A stretch of 64,000 bases of DNA from assembly GCF_029201545.1 (NCBI RefSeq), contig NZ_CP104007.1:2514501-2578500 (forward strand), read 5' to 3'. This DNA comes from Devosia sp. FJ2-5-3. GTDB taxonomy: Bacteria; Pseudomonadota; Alphaproteobacteria; Rhizobiales; Devosiaceae. Below, in pieces: positions 27,393 through 36,166 of the stretch (its first letter is position 1; the number at the start of each line of letters is the position of its first letter). Both the position numbers and the translations under genes were made by a program. The notes under the pieces were generated by a model. The model did not search any database. It saw only the letters and a program-made list of their open reading frames with translations, and had not been told where the DNA came from.

Positions 27393-28220
27393 TTAGCCCT
27401 TGACCGCGCCGGCCGTCATGCCCGCCACGATCTGGCGGTTGAAGAACATGAAGACGATGAGCGGAGGGATGGTGATGAGAAGGATGTTGGTGAACAGCAG
27501 ATTATAGGCGGTGCTGAACTGGCTCTGGAAGTTGAAGAGCGTCAGCTGCACCGTCGCATTGGCATTGCCCGGCAGATAGTAGAGCGGGTTGGTGAAGTCG
27601 TTGAAGATGCCAACGGACTGCACGACGATATTGGTGACGGTCACTGGCCAGAGCATGGGCAGGATGACGCGGAAAAACACGTCCATGGGTCGTGCGCCAT
27701 CGATGATGGCGGCTTCGTCGAGTTCGCGCGGAATGGTGGCGATGAAGGCCCGGTAGAGGATGATCGAGAATGGCAAATTGTAGGCCACTTCGATCAGGAT
27801 CATGCCATGGAGCGTGCCGAAGAGTTGGAGACCCTGCAGAAGCCAGATGGTCGGCACTACCGCCGGCGGGATCATCAGACCGGCGAGGATCAGGAATTCG
27901 ATGAGGCCATTCCAGCGCGTCTTGCGGCGGGCCAACACAAAGCCAACCATGGCCGCAAAGACGATCAGCAGCGTGACGCTGGCGACCGTAATGAGGCTCG
28001 AGTTGATGAAGGCGGTGATCAGCATCCAGTTTCGGGTCTGCACCACCTGGACAATGTTGTCCCAGAGGTGAAAGCCATTGGGCCAGGAGAAGTCGCGCAG
28101 TGACGACTGCTGCTTGTCCTTGAAGGCCATCAGAATGATGAAAATGAACGGGATGACGAAAACGACGAATGTCGCCGCTATGGCAGCAAGGCCGCCGACA
28201 AGAGAATGGCGCGGTTTCAT
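27393..28220 (-). CDS. Carbohydrate ABC transporter permease, MalG type
   Basis: 275 residues with six membrane segments. The coupling loop is PRELDEAAIIDGARPMDVFFRVILPMLWPV (about 158-187), with the EAA motif of MalG-type permeases. It pairs with the MalF-type permease, whose stop overlaps its ATG by 4 bp. It belongs to the operon with the alpha-L-rhamnosidase. Confidence 0.92.
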   Translation of the reverse strand: MKPRHSLVGGLAAIAATFVVFVIPFIFIILMAFKDKQQSSLRDFSWPNGFHLWDNIVQVVQTRNWMLITAFINSSLITVASVTLLIVFAAMVGFVLARRKTRWNGLIEFLILAGLMIPPAVVPTIWLLQGLQLFGTLHGMILIEVAYNLPFSIILYRAFIATIPRELDEAAIIDGARPMDVFFRVILPMLWPVTVTNIVVQSVGIFNDFTNPLYYLPGNANATVQLTLFNFQSQFSTAYNLLFTNILLITIPPLIVFMFFNRQIVAGMTAGAVKG

Positions 28221-29125
28221 TCGTGGCCCTGCTTGCGATTGAGGAACATCGTCAGCGGCACGACGAGGATGCCGATCAGCACGAAGAGCACGACGTTACC
28301 GGCGGTCGAGAGACCGTAAAAACCGGCCTGGTACTGCTTGTAGATGACCGATGCGACGGTATCCGAGGCGAAGCCGGGGCCGCCCTTGGTCATGGCCCAG
28401 ATGAGGTCGAAGGTGCGCAGGCCGCCGATGAACGAGAGGGTGATAACGGTGGCCGTGGCCGGCCGGCTGAGCGGCAGCGTGACATAGATAAAATTCTGCC
28501 ACTTGGTGGCGCCATCGATGCGGGCGGCTTCATAGTAATCCCGCGGGATGGCGACGAGACCGGCGATGTAGATGACGGTGGCGAGGCCCACGCCCTTCCA
28601 GACGTCCACCATGGCGACCGAATAGAGAGCGAGCCTGGGATCGACGAGCCAGCCCGGCCCCTTGATGCCGATCATTGCCAGCGTCTCGTTGATAGCACCG
28701 GCAGTGGGGTGCATGAGCACGGTAAAGGTGATGCCGACGCCGACGGTCGAGACCAGTACCGGAAAGAAGATGACCGAGCGCAGATAGCCCCGCGCCACGA
28801 TCTGGCTGGTGAGCATCACCGCAAGGGCCATGCCCAGGATGACCTTGAGCCCCGAGGTCACGACCGCATAGACGATTGTATTGACCAGGCCCTGGATCAG
28901 GAACGGTTCGCGGAAGAACTGGGCGAAATTGTCGAGGCCGATAAAGGTGGCGTCAAACAGCGTCCAGCGCGTCAGGCTGAAATAGAGGGAAGCGAAAGTG
29001 GGCGCGAGGAACAGCACCGAATAGATAATTGCCGCCGGCAGGAAGAACCAGCCCGGATAGGCCGAGCGGCGCCGGGTCTTCAGCGCGGGAACGACGCCCG
29101 TGGCGCCCAATGTGGTGGCGGTCAT
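28217..29125 (-). CDS. Carbohydrate ABC transporter permease, MalF type
   Basis: 302 residues with six membrane segments (PGWFFLPAAIIYSVLFLAPTF is the first). The EAA-type loop is PRDYYEAARIDGATKWQNFIYVTLPLSRP. I prefer the ATG at 29125, preceded by AAGGGAG with a five-base gap, to an in-frame start 10 codons upstream. It lies after a 255-bp gap filled with inverted repeats that separates it from the binding-protein gene. Confidence 0.9.
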   Translation of the reverse strand: MTATTLGATGVVPALKTRRRSAYPGWFFLPAAIIYSVLFLAPTFASLYFSLTRWTLFDATFIGLDNFAQFFREPFLIQGLVNTIVYAVVTSGLKVILGMALAVMLTSQIVARGYLRSVIFFPVLVSTVGVGITFTVLMHPTAGAINETLAMIGIKGPGWLVDPRLALYSVAMVDVWKGVGLATVIYIAGLVAIPRDYYEAARIDGATKWQNFIYVTLPLSRPATATVITLSFIGGLRTFDLIWAMTKGGPGFASDTVASVIYKQYQAGFYGLSTAGNVVLFVLIGILVVPLTMFLNRKQGHE

Positions 29126-29203
29126 CTCCGCTCCCTTGTTACCGACCAGGCTCAAGAGCCTTCAGTCTGCGCGTGTGCTGGATTTTTGCCTGCGGTCCCT
29201 TGT

Positions 29204-29306
29204 GGCGACATCCAAGACCCCCTCCTAGCCTCCCCCTGTCAGGGGGAGGGACAGATCGAGCTTGGGGCGACATCCAGGTCCCCTGGCCTCCCCGGTCAGG
29301 GGGAGG
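29204..29306. repeat. Tandem GC-rich palindromic repeat, two units
   Basis: Two copies about 62 bp apart each start with GGCGACATCCA (29204 and 29266) and contain a hairpin: CCTCCCCCTG-T-CAGGGGGAGG at 29229-29249, and CCTCCCC paired with GGGGAGG at 29287-29306. Related palindromes occur near 38.67 and 40.87 kb. It lies between the binding-protein and permease genes of the sugar operon and may stabilise or attenuate the transcript. Confidence 0.8.
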
Positions 29307-29380
29307 TTGGATGGGTGTGGTGGCCAGCACACCAATGAGTGCCGGCCACCCCTGCCCGCTTACCAGCCAGCGAGCCGAGC

Positions 29381-30670
29381 TTACCAGCCGGCGAGGCCGA
29401 GCTGCTGGGCCTGCTTGCGGACGTCCTCGTCATAGAGAGCGGCGCCGTCGGCGGCAGAACGGATGCCCGAGCCGACTTCAACCGTGATCTGCTCGAGGGC
29501 CGGTCCCTTGATCGGGGACAGGAATTCGAGAGCTGGTGCGTTGTTACCGCCTTCCTGGAAGTAGGGCAGCATGTCGGAAACGGCCGGCGGCACGTCTGCC
29601 GGCAGTTCGCAACCGGCGATCATATAGGGACCGGTGGCGCCAACGGCCTCGTTGCGGATATCGCAGCCTTCAGGGCTGGCGATGAAGGCCACGAACGCCT
29701 TGGCAAGATCGGGATTGGCGGTGGACTTGGCGACGTAGATGGAGTCCGGCATCCAGGTGGTGAGGCCATTGCTGTCAGCGCTGTCGCCCGGCTGGGCGAA
29801 GAAGCCGACATCATTGATGTGGTCCGGAACGGTCTCCTGGATGGCGCCGATGCCGAAGGTCAGCATCGGATAATGCGCGCCTTCGCCGGTCGCTACCATA
29901 CGCAGGCCATCCGGATAGGTGGCTGCGCCGAAGTCGGCATTGAGATAGCCGGCTTCAAAGACTTCCTGCAGCTTTTCGAAGCCGCGCAGAGCCGCCGGGC
30001 TGGTGGCGAACTTGGCTTCGTTATTGGTGTACTTCTCGGCAAAGTCAGGCTCTGCCGCGAGGACGTTGTAGAAGTCGGCCAAGACGAAAAGCTGGCTTGT
30101 CCAGGTTTCGCCATAGGTCTGGATGACCGCGGTCTTGCCGGCAGCCTTGATCTTCTCATTGTTGGCCATGAACTCGTCCCAGGACTTGGGAATTTCGAGG
30201 CCAAGCTCTTCGTAGAGGGGCTTGTTGTAGAAGATGCCGCCGCCCATGGCCGGAGCGAAGGGGGCGCCATAGACTTCGCCGCCTGCCGACACGACCGACT
30301 TGAAGCTGTCCTGGATGTTGGCCTGGAAGGGCTCATTGGTCAGCGGCAGGAGGTTCTGGGTCGGGTTGAGCGCCTGGAACAGAGAACCAGAATTGTAGAA
30401 GAAGACGTCGGCCATCGAGCCGGTGGCGAGGCGAGTCTTGACGATATTGTCGCCATCGCCGCCGCCAGGACGGATTTCCATATCAATGGAAACGTCGGGG
30501 TTCTGCTCGGTGAAGGCCGCAACCCAGGCTTCCGCGACGGCAACCGATTGCGGGCCGTTGTCGACGAGGAAGCTGAGATTGCCCGACTGCTGCGCATTGA
30601 CGGCGCTGGCGGTGAGCATCAGTCCGAGCGTGCTGGCGCTCAGGAGCGCAAGGAATTTGGTATTTCTCAT
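29381..30670 (-). CDS. Carbohydrate ABC transporter substrate-binding protein
   Basis: 429 residues with a signal peptide (about 1-27, cleavage near VNAQQ) and no lipobox. The mature part is an SBP_bac_1 type protein: MADVFFYNSGSLFQALNP, MGGGIFYNKPLYEELGLEIPKSWDEF, VAFIASPEG. It would bind a sugar or glycoside for the two permeases. GGGAGG lies eight bases before the ATG at 30670. Linkage to the rhamnosidase suggests a rhamnose-containing ligand; that is inference. Confidence 0.92.
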   Translation of the reverse strand: MRNTKFLALLSASTLGLMLTASAVNAQQSGNLSFLVDNGPQSVAVAEAWVAAFTEQNPDVSIDMEIRPGGGDGDNIVKTRLATGSMADVFFYNSGSLFQALNPTQNLLPLTNEPFQANIQDSFKSVVSAGGEVYGAPFAPAMGGGIFYNKPLYEELGLEIPKSWDEFMANNEKIKAAGKTAVIQTYGETWTSQLFVLADFYNVLAAEPDFAEKYTNNEAKFATSPAALRGFEKLQEVFEAGYLNADFGAATYPDGLRMVATGEGAHYPMLTFGIGAIQETVPDHINDVGFFAQPGDSADSNGLTTWMPDSIYVAKSTANPDLAKAFVAFIASPEGCDIRNEAVGATGPYMIAGCELPADVPPAVSDMLPYFQEGGNNAPALEFLSPIKGPALEQITVEVGSGIRSAADGAALYDEDVRKQAQQLGLAGW

Positions 30671-30729
30671 GAAAGGCACCTCCCTTGTGGACCCAGTTTC
30701 GGGTCCGGTTGAAATTCAGGCTACGCCAG

Positions 30730-33120
30730 TTACGGCGTGTTTGCATTCACATGTGGCTTGGAGCGTTCACGACGCTGGGGCGCAGTGTAGTTGAACGTCA
30801 CGACGTGCTTGCCGGCGGCCAGCGGAACATCGCCCGTGGCCGACAGCGGTTGGCCGTTGAGCGTAGCATCGCGATAGGCAGCGGCGAGCCGGAGAATGCC
30901 CCGGCTTTCGGCGGGCACTTCGATTTCGTACCGAACCGCTTCGCCGGCGATGGTCCAGGCGGCATTGATCTGGCCGACGGGGCTATCGTGTTGCGCGCTG
31001 ACGGGGGACAGCTCGGGCAGGATGACCGGCTCGAACACAATAGTCTTGAAGCCGGGATCGCTCGCGTCCGGGCGGAAGCCGGCGACGCCCTCAAGCAGCC
31101 ACTGACAGACAGCGCCATAGGCGTAGTGATTGTAGGAGTTCATCTGCGGGTTATAGATGGAGCCATCGGCCTGGATGGCGTCCCAGCGTTCCCAGATGGT
31201 GGTGGCGCCCATCTTCACCTGGTAGAGCCAGCCGGGAACCTGTTCCTGAAGGAACAACTCGCTGACGAGGCCCCATTCGCCGATTTTCACCAGCGCCGGA
31301 AGCAGGGCCGGAGTGCCGATGAAACCGGTGCCGATACGGCATTCGGCGCGATCGATGGTGTTCTTGAAATAGGTCTTGGCGGCTTCGTATTTGTCGGAAG
31401 GGATCAGGTCGTGGACGAAGGCCAGGGCGTAGGAGGTCTGGTCGTCATAGGCGAGGCGACCGGAGGCGGTGATGAACTCGCGAGCGAAGGCCGACTTGAC
31501 GTCGGCGGCGATTTTCAGCATGCGCGCACTGGTGGCTTCGTCGCCGGAGAGGCGGGCGATTTCGGCAACATTGGACGCAGCGATATAAAGATAGATGGTG
31601 GCAGCGGCATCGTCTCCGATAGTGGGCAATGGCTTGGCGCTCGGGCCCTTGGGCTGGAGCCAGTCGCCGAAGGAGAAGCCGCGGGCCCCCCATTCGCGCG
31701 GCGGCGAAACGATGGGGCCGTCGCTGATGGACCAGACGAAATCCACCCATTTGACCATGGCCGGGAGCGCTTCCTTGAGGAAGGCCGTGTCGCCATAATG
31801 CAGGTAGAGCTGCCAGGGAATGATGTGGACGGCGTCGCCCCAGCCGGTGGAGCCGTAAAAGCCGGGGTAGAATTCGGGCTGGAGGCGGGTCGGATCGGGC
31901 ACGACGTGCGGCACCGCGCCATCTTCACGCTGATCGACCATCAGATCGCGCATGTATTTGTGGAAGAAGCCCTGCACGTCGCCGAGATAGCAGGCCGTGC
32001 CGGCAAAAACCTGAGCATCGCCGGTCCAGCCGAGGCGTTCGTCGCGCTGCGGGCAATCGGTGGGGACTTCGATGAAATTGCCGCGCTGGGACCAGAGCGT
32101 GTTGAGGAAAAGGCGGTTCACCAAGGCATTGCCGGAGGTGAAGCTCGCCTTGGCTTCGGTGACCGAGCTGATCGGCACGGAGACGATGCCGCCAAGGCGG
32201 GCGTCGCCCTCAATGGTGACGCGGGCGTAGCGGAAGCCCTGGAAGGTGAAGAGCGGGCGGTAGTGCTCACTGCCCTGCCCGCTCAACGTATATTCGAGGC
32301 GGGCTTCGGCGGTGCGGTAATTGACGTTATAGAAATTGCCGTCCTTGTCGAGAACCTCGGCATGTTCGACGATGACCCGCGCGCCGGCCTTGCCGGTGAT
32401 TTCGAAGGCGACATAACCGCCGATGTTCTGGGCGAAATCGAAGACTTCCCGGCCTTCGGCGTCCGTCCACTTCCTGGCGACCGGCAGGGCTTCGAGTTCG
32501 CGGACGGGGGTGGTTTCGTGGGCGACGAGGCGAGCTGTGTCGAAGGCGATCTCTGCGGTTCCGGCGGAGACGACGGGAGTGATCCGCGCATCGTAGATTT
32601 CGCCGAAATAGATGCCGGATTTGCGGACCGGGAGCTCGCCGCTTTCCCAGGAAGAGTCGGTGGCGAGGAGCAGATCGGCGGAACCGCCCGGGCCCGCGCG
32701 GAGCTCGGCGAAGGCGGCGATTTCGGTGCCATAGGTATTGTGGATCGGGAACTTGCCCCACATCAGCTGGCTGCGCAGCCAACCATCGGCGAGCCAGATC
32801 TCGATGCGGTTTTCGCCGGCAACGAGCAGCTCGGCGACCGAATAGGTCTGGTAGCTGAGACGGACATCGTAGCTGGTCCAGCCGGGCGTCAGGATATCGC
32901 GGCCGACGCGCTTGCCGTTGATGAAGGCGATGTAGAGGCCAAGCGCGGAAATATCGAGCGTCTCGCTGCCGCGCACGGTGTCGAGCGTGAAAGTCCTGGA
33001 GACGAAACTCGCCGGCGTCCCGACGCCCTTGTCGGCAAGCGGACGGACCATTTTGGCTGCCCATGTGCGGCCGGAAGTGGGAGAGCCCGCATTGAGCTCC
33101 ACATTAGTCTCATTCAGCAC
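30730..33120 (-). CDS. Alpha-L-rhamnosidase, GH78
   Basis: 796 residues. The N-terminal beta domains (FTLDTVRGSETLDISALGLY, GWTSYDVRLSYQTYSV) are followed by the (alpha/alpha)6 catalytic domain with the GH78 signature VPTDCPQRDERLGWTGDAQ near 350, and STGWGDAVHIIPW near 420, where acidic residues of the family lie. The C-terminal domain is beta-sandwich. GH78 enzymes remove terminal L-rhamnose from glycosides and polysaccharides. There is no signal peptide, so it acts in the cytoplasm on imported rhamnosides. It is the first gene of the importer operon. Confidence 0.92.
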   Translation of the reverse strand: MLNETNVELNAGSPTSGRTWAAKMVRPLADKGVGTPASFVSRTFTLDTVRGSETLDISALGLYIAFINGKRVGRDILTPGWTSYDVRLSYQTYSVAELLVAGENRIEIWLADGWLRSQLMWGKFPIHNTYGTEIAAFAELRAGPGGSADLLLATDSSWESGELPVRKSGIYFGEIYDARITPVVSAGTAEIAFDTARLVAHETTPVRELEALPVARKWTDAEGREVFDFAQNIGGYVAFEITGKAGARVIVEHAEVLDKDGNFYNVNYRTAEARLEYTLSGQGSEHYRPLFTFQGFRYARVTIEGDARLGGIVSVPISSVTEAKASFTSGNALVNRLFLNTLWSQRGNFIEVPTDCPQRDERLGWTGDAQVFAGTACYLGDVQGFFHKYMRDLMVDQREDGAVPHVVPDPTRLQPEFYPGFYGSTGWGDAVHIIPWQLYLHYGDTAFLKEALPAMVKWVDFVWSISDGPIVSPPREWGARGFSFGDWLQPKGPSAKPLPTIGDDAAATIYLYIAASNVAEIARLSGDEATSARMLKIAADVKSAFAREFITASGRLAYDDQTSYALAFVHDLIPSDKYEAAKTYFKNTIDRAECRIGTGFIGTPALLPALVKIGEWGLVSELFLQEQVPGWLYQVKMGATTIWERWDAIQADGSIYNPQMNSYNHYAYGAVCQWLLEGVAGFRPDASDPGFKTIVFEPVILPELSPVSAQHDSPVGQINAAWTIAGEAVRYEIEVPAESRGILRLAAAYRDATLNGQPLSATGDVPLAAGKHVVTFNYTAPQRRERSKPHVNANTP

Positions 33121-33156
33121 AGGGCATCTCCTCTGCCGCTTTGCGCGGTGTAAACT

Positions 33157-33177
33157 GTTCTACGTGTAGCGTTCTAC
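33157..33177. promoter_or_regulatory. Candidate operator between rhamnosidase and LacI-type regulator genes
   Basis: GTTCTAC occurs twice (33157-33163 and 33171-33177), 14 bp apart, with CTAC-GT-GTAG overlapping the first copy. It lies in the 122-bp divergent gap, 37 bp upstream of the rhamnosidase start, a sensible place for the regulator next door to bind. Confidence 0.4.
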
Positions 33178-33242
33178 ATTTCTGCAGGCTTCGCAATAGG
33201 ATTTTTATCGGTTAGGTGCGAAACTGGTTGAGAAGAGGTCTC

Positions 33243-34265
33243 ATGCAGAAAAAAATCACGGCCGGCCGCACTCCGAGAATAACCATCCGCGACGTTGCCA
33301 GCGATGCCGGGGTGTCCGTCGCGGCAGTATCCAAAGTGCTGCGAGACGCCTATGGCGTCAGCGACGCGCTCCGGAGCAAGGTCCAGGCCTCGATGGACAA
33401 GCTCAACTACCGGCCGCTGACCTCGGCCCGGGGATTGCGCGGACGTACCTACACGCTCGGACTGATCTTCCCCGATCTCAGAAATCCATTCTTTGCCGAC
33501 ATTTTCGCGGGCGTGAATACCGCGCTCGAGAGGACCCAGTATCAGGCGATGCAGGGGATCAGCACCTCGGTTCATGCGCTGGTCGATGCCATGGTCGACC
33601 GGCAGATGGATGGGCTGATCCTGATCGGACCCAACGAGCAGGCGGAGCGGCTGGAGGAGATTTCGGCCCGCCTGCCGCTCGTGCTCATTGGCCATCACCC
33701 GGAGGGGGAGCGGCATTTCGACGTGGTCAACAATGACGACCAGTTGGGCGCGCGCCTCGCAATCCGGCACCTGATCACCAATGGCTACAGCAGGATTGCC
33801 ATGCTCAGCCTCGAGCAGCCGGCCTCATCGGTGATCCAGCAGCGCGAAATCGGCTACCGGATGGAAATGGTCGAACACGGGCTGGGCGAGCACATCAACA
33901 TCGTTCGGGCGCCACAGATGCTGCGGGATGTCCAGGTGGTGCTGCGCCGGTTGCTGAAAGGGCCCGATCGCCCGGAGGCGCTGTTCTGCTGGACGGATCT
34001 GATGGCTTTCGAAGCGATCAGCGTGGCGACCGAGCTCGGACTCATCGTGCCGGACGACCTGGCGATCGTGGGTTATGACAATACGGTATTCTGCGATTTT
34101 GCCCAGAACAGCCTGACCAGCATCGACCAGTCAGGCGAAATCCTGGGTCTTCAGGCCACGAGGCTGCTTATCGAGCGGATCAATGGTCGCGCCGCGGCGG
34201 ACCAGTTTGTCGTCACGCCGCGCGTCGTTGTCCGCGCCAGCAGCGAGCGCTCCAGCGGAGACTGA
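33243..34265 (+). CDS. LacI-family transcriptional regulator
   Basis: 340 residues. The N-terminal helix-turn-helix is ITIRDVASDAGVSVAAVSKVL (about 13-33), with the hinge helix near NYRPLTSARGLRG. The remainder is a periplasmic-binding-protein-like sensor domain (LGLIFPDLRNPFFADIFAGV, DLAIVGYDNTVFCDF). It is divergent from the rhamnosidase-importer operon and most likely represses it until a rhamnoside-derived ligand is present. GAGG before the ATG at 33243 supports that start. Confidence 0.93.
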   Translation: MQKKITAGRTPRITIRDVASDAGVSVAAVSKVLRDAYGVSDALRSKVQASMDKLNYRPLTSARGLRGRTYTLGLIFPDLRNPFFADIFAGVNTALERTQYQAMQGISTSVHALVDAMVDRQMDGLILIGPNEQAERLEEISARLPLVLIGHHPEGERHFDVVNNDDQLGARLAIRHLITNGYSRIAMLSLEQPASSVIQQREIGYRMEMVEHGLGEHINIVRAPQMLRDVQVVLRRLLKGPDRPEALFCWTDLMAFEAISVATELGLIVPDDLAIVGYDNTVFCDFAQNSLTSIDQSGEILGLQATRLLIERINGRAAADQFVVTPRVVVRASSERSSGD

Positions 34266-34594
34266 GCGGAAAAAACGCGCCGCGCTTAACCTCAATTGCT
34301 CTTGACCACGCCAAAACCGTTGACAGAGAAGGCCTTTGCGCTATGGTCCGCGCCGCAAGAGCACGATATGCCTCGCGGCGTCACGCTTGCGTGCGCACGG
34401 TCGCCCACTGTTTATGGGGCGATGACTTAAGGTTATTCCGTGTCTGCGCATTACCCGCTGCGGATGTTTAACTGTTTTATTGATTTTCCATCCGCACAGG
34501 CGAATTTCGCTACACTTTTCAAGCGAGACTCGCTTTCCAGACCGGAATACCGGCCCGAGTGTTTCGGGGCGGTTTGCAACCGGCAAACCGTTGA
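34266..34594 (+). other. Long leader region of the DEAD-box helicase gene
   Basis: About 330 bp with no gene. It contains a candidate promoter, TTGACA (34320-34325), 16 bp, TATGGT (34342-34347), which would give a 5' leader of roughly 240 nt. GC-rich inverted segments occur around 34360-34400. Long leaders are common for cold-shock helicase genes. Confidence 0.5.
34320..34347 (+). promoter_or_regulatory. Candidate sigma-70 promoter of the helicase gene
   Basis: A perfect -35 (TTGACA) and a 4/6 -10 (TATGGT) with a 16-bp spacer, located in the gap before the helicase gene. Confidence 0.5.
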
Positions 34595-36040
34595 GTGGAT
34601 CGACCGACGTTGACCGACGATTTCTCCAGCCTTGGACTTTCCAGCAAGGTAACCGATGCCGTTTCCGCGGCGGGCTATACGCGCCCAACTGAAATTCAAG
34701 CCCAGGCCATTCCCCACCTTCTGGAGAAGAAGGACCTGATCGGCATTGCCCAGACCGGCACCGGCAAGACGGCAAGCTTCGTGCTGCCGATGCTGACGCT
34801 GCTGGAAAATGGCCGTGCCCGTGCCCGCATGCCGCGCACCCTTATTCTCGAGCCGACCCGCGAACTGGCAGCGCAGGTGTCCGAGAACTTCGAGAAATAT
34901 GGCAAGAACCACCGACTGACGATGGCGCTGATCATTGGCGGCGTGTCGTTCGAGGACCAGAACAAGAAGCTCGACCGTGGCGTGGACGTCCTTATCGCCA
35001 CTCCGGGCCGACTGCTCGACCAGATCGAGCGCGGCAAGATCATGCTCAATGGCGTCGAGATCCTCGTGATCGACGAAGCCGACCGCATGCTCGACATGGG
35101 CTTCATCGATGACATCGAAAAGATCGTCAATCGCCTGCCGCCGCGCCGCCAGACCATGCTGTTCTCGGCGACCATGGACGCGCAGATCGAAAAGCTGACC
35201 AAGAAGTTCCTCCAGAACCCCGTGCATGTGCAGGTCTCCCGGGCAGCTTCGACCGCCGACACAATCGACCAGAAGCTGGTCAAGGTGTCGTCCAAGCCCG
35301 AGGACAAGCGCGCGGCCCTGCGCGACCGGATCCGCGCCGCCGAAGGGCTGACCAACGCCATCATCTTCTGCAACCGCAAGCGCGACGTTGCCACCCTCGC
35401 CCGCTCTCTCGAGCGGCACGGGTTTTCGGCCGGTGCGCTCCATGGCGACATGGACCAGAAGAGCCGCATGGAAACGCTTGACGCGTTCAAGGGCAATCGC
35501 CTGACTCTCCTGGTCGCCAGCGACGTGGCTGCCCGTGGCCTCGACATTCCCGCTGTGAGCCATGTGTTCAATTTCGACGTGCCCGTCCACGCCGAAGACT
35601 ATGTTCACCGGATTGGGCGCACAGGTCGTGCTGGACGACTGGGCGTCGCCTACACCCTAGTTTCGCCGGCCGACAGCAAGCATCTCGACGCCATTCTGAA
35701 GCTGATTCAGAAGCCGATCGAATGGCTCGACGCGCCCGCAGCGCAAAGCCGGCCGGAGCCAGCCGCCGAAAGCGACGGGACCGCCTCCGAGGGGCGCAAG
35801 AAGCGTCCGTCCCGCAGACGGATCAAGGGGGCAGCCGCACCCGAGGCTGAAATCGTGCCACAGGCCGAAATTGCACCACAGGCCGAAGTCGTTCGCGCTG
35901 AACCACCCGCGCCCAGCTCCAACAGCCGCCGCAGGCCGACGAAGCGGCCGGAGGAGAGCGTCTCTGCCAATGTGTCTGCCTTTGGCGACGCGGGCCCCGT
36001 TCCAGCGTTCCTGCTGCGACCGACTCGCATCACCGAATAG
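34595..36040 (+). CDS. rhlE: DEAD-box ATP-dependent RNA helicase, RhlE-like
   Basis: About 481 residues with the full motif set: Q motif (GYTRPTEIQAQAIP), I AQTGTGKT, Ia PTRELAAQ, II DEAD, III SAT, V RGLDIPAVSHVFNFD and VI HRIGRTGRAG. The last 100 residues are a basic, proline- and alanine-rich tail with repeated QAEI/QAEV units, typical of RhlE. It remodels RNA in ribosome assembly and decay, often in the cold. No ATG starts the frame; GTG 34595 or TTG 34610 is used. The symbol is by similarity. Confidence 0.9.
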   Translation: MDRPTLTDDFSSLGLSSKVTDAVSAAGYTRPTEIQAQAIPHLLEKKDLIGIAQTGTGKTASFVLPMLTLLENGRARARMPRTLILEPTRELAAQVSENFEKYGKNHRLTMALIIGGVSFEDQNKKLDRGVDVLIATPGRLLDQIERGKIMLNGVEILVIDEADRMLDMGFIDDIEKIVNRLPPRRQTMLFSATMDAQIEKLTKKFLQNPVHVQVSRAASTADTIDQKLVKVSSKPEDKRAALRDRIRAAEGLTNAIIFCNRKRDVATLARSLERHGFSAGALHGDMDQKSRMETLDAFKGNRLTLLVASDVAARGLDIPAVSHVFNFDVPVHAEDYVHRIGRTGRAGRLGVAYTLVSPADSKHLDAILKLIQKPIEWLDAPAAQSRPEPAAESDGTASEGRKKRPSRRRIKGAAAPEAEIVPQAEIAPQAEVVRAEPPAPSSNSRRRPTKRPEESVSANVSAFGDAGPVPAFLLRPTRITE

Positions 36041-36166
36041 ATCCAGGCGCCAATATTGAAAGGCCCGACGTCAACGCTATTCTAGTTCGCATGGCAATGT
36101 TCGGGTGTGGACGTCGGTTAATATATTTGCTCTACCTTCACACTAAAGTGTTGCGGGGCCGAGAGC

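Noticed and set aside
30685..33153. 822-codon open frame on the plus strand
   Set aside because: It lies wholly antisense to the GH78 rhamnosidase, which has a full set of family motifs. Long antisense frames are expected in GC-rich DNA, and its translation is Gly/Asp-rich with no domain.
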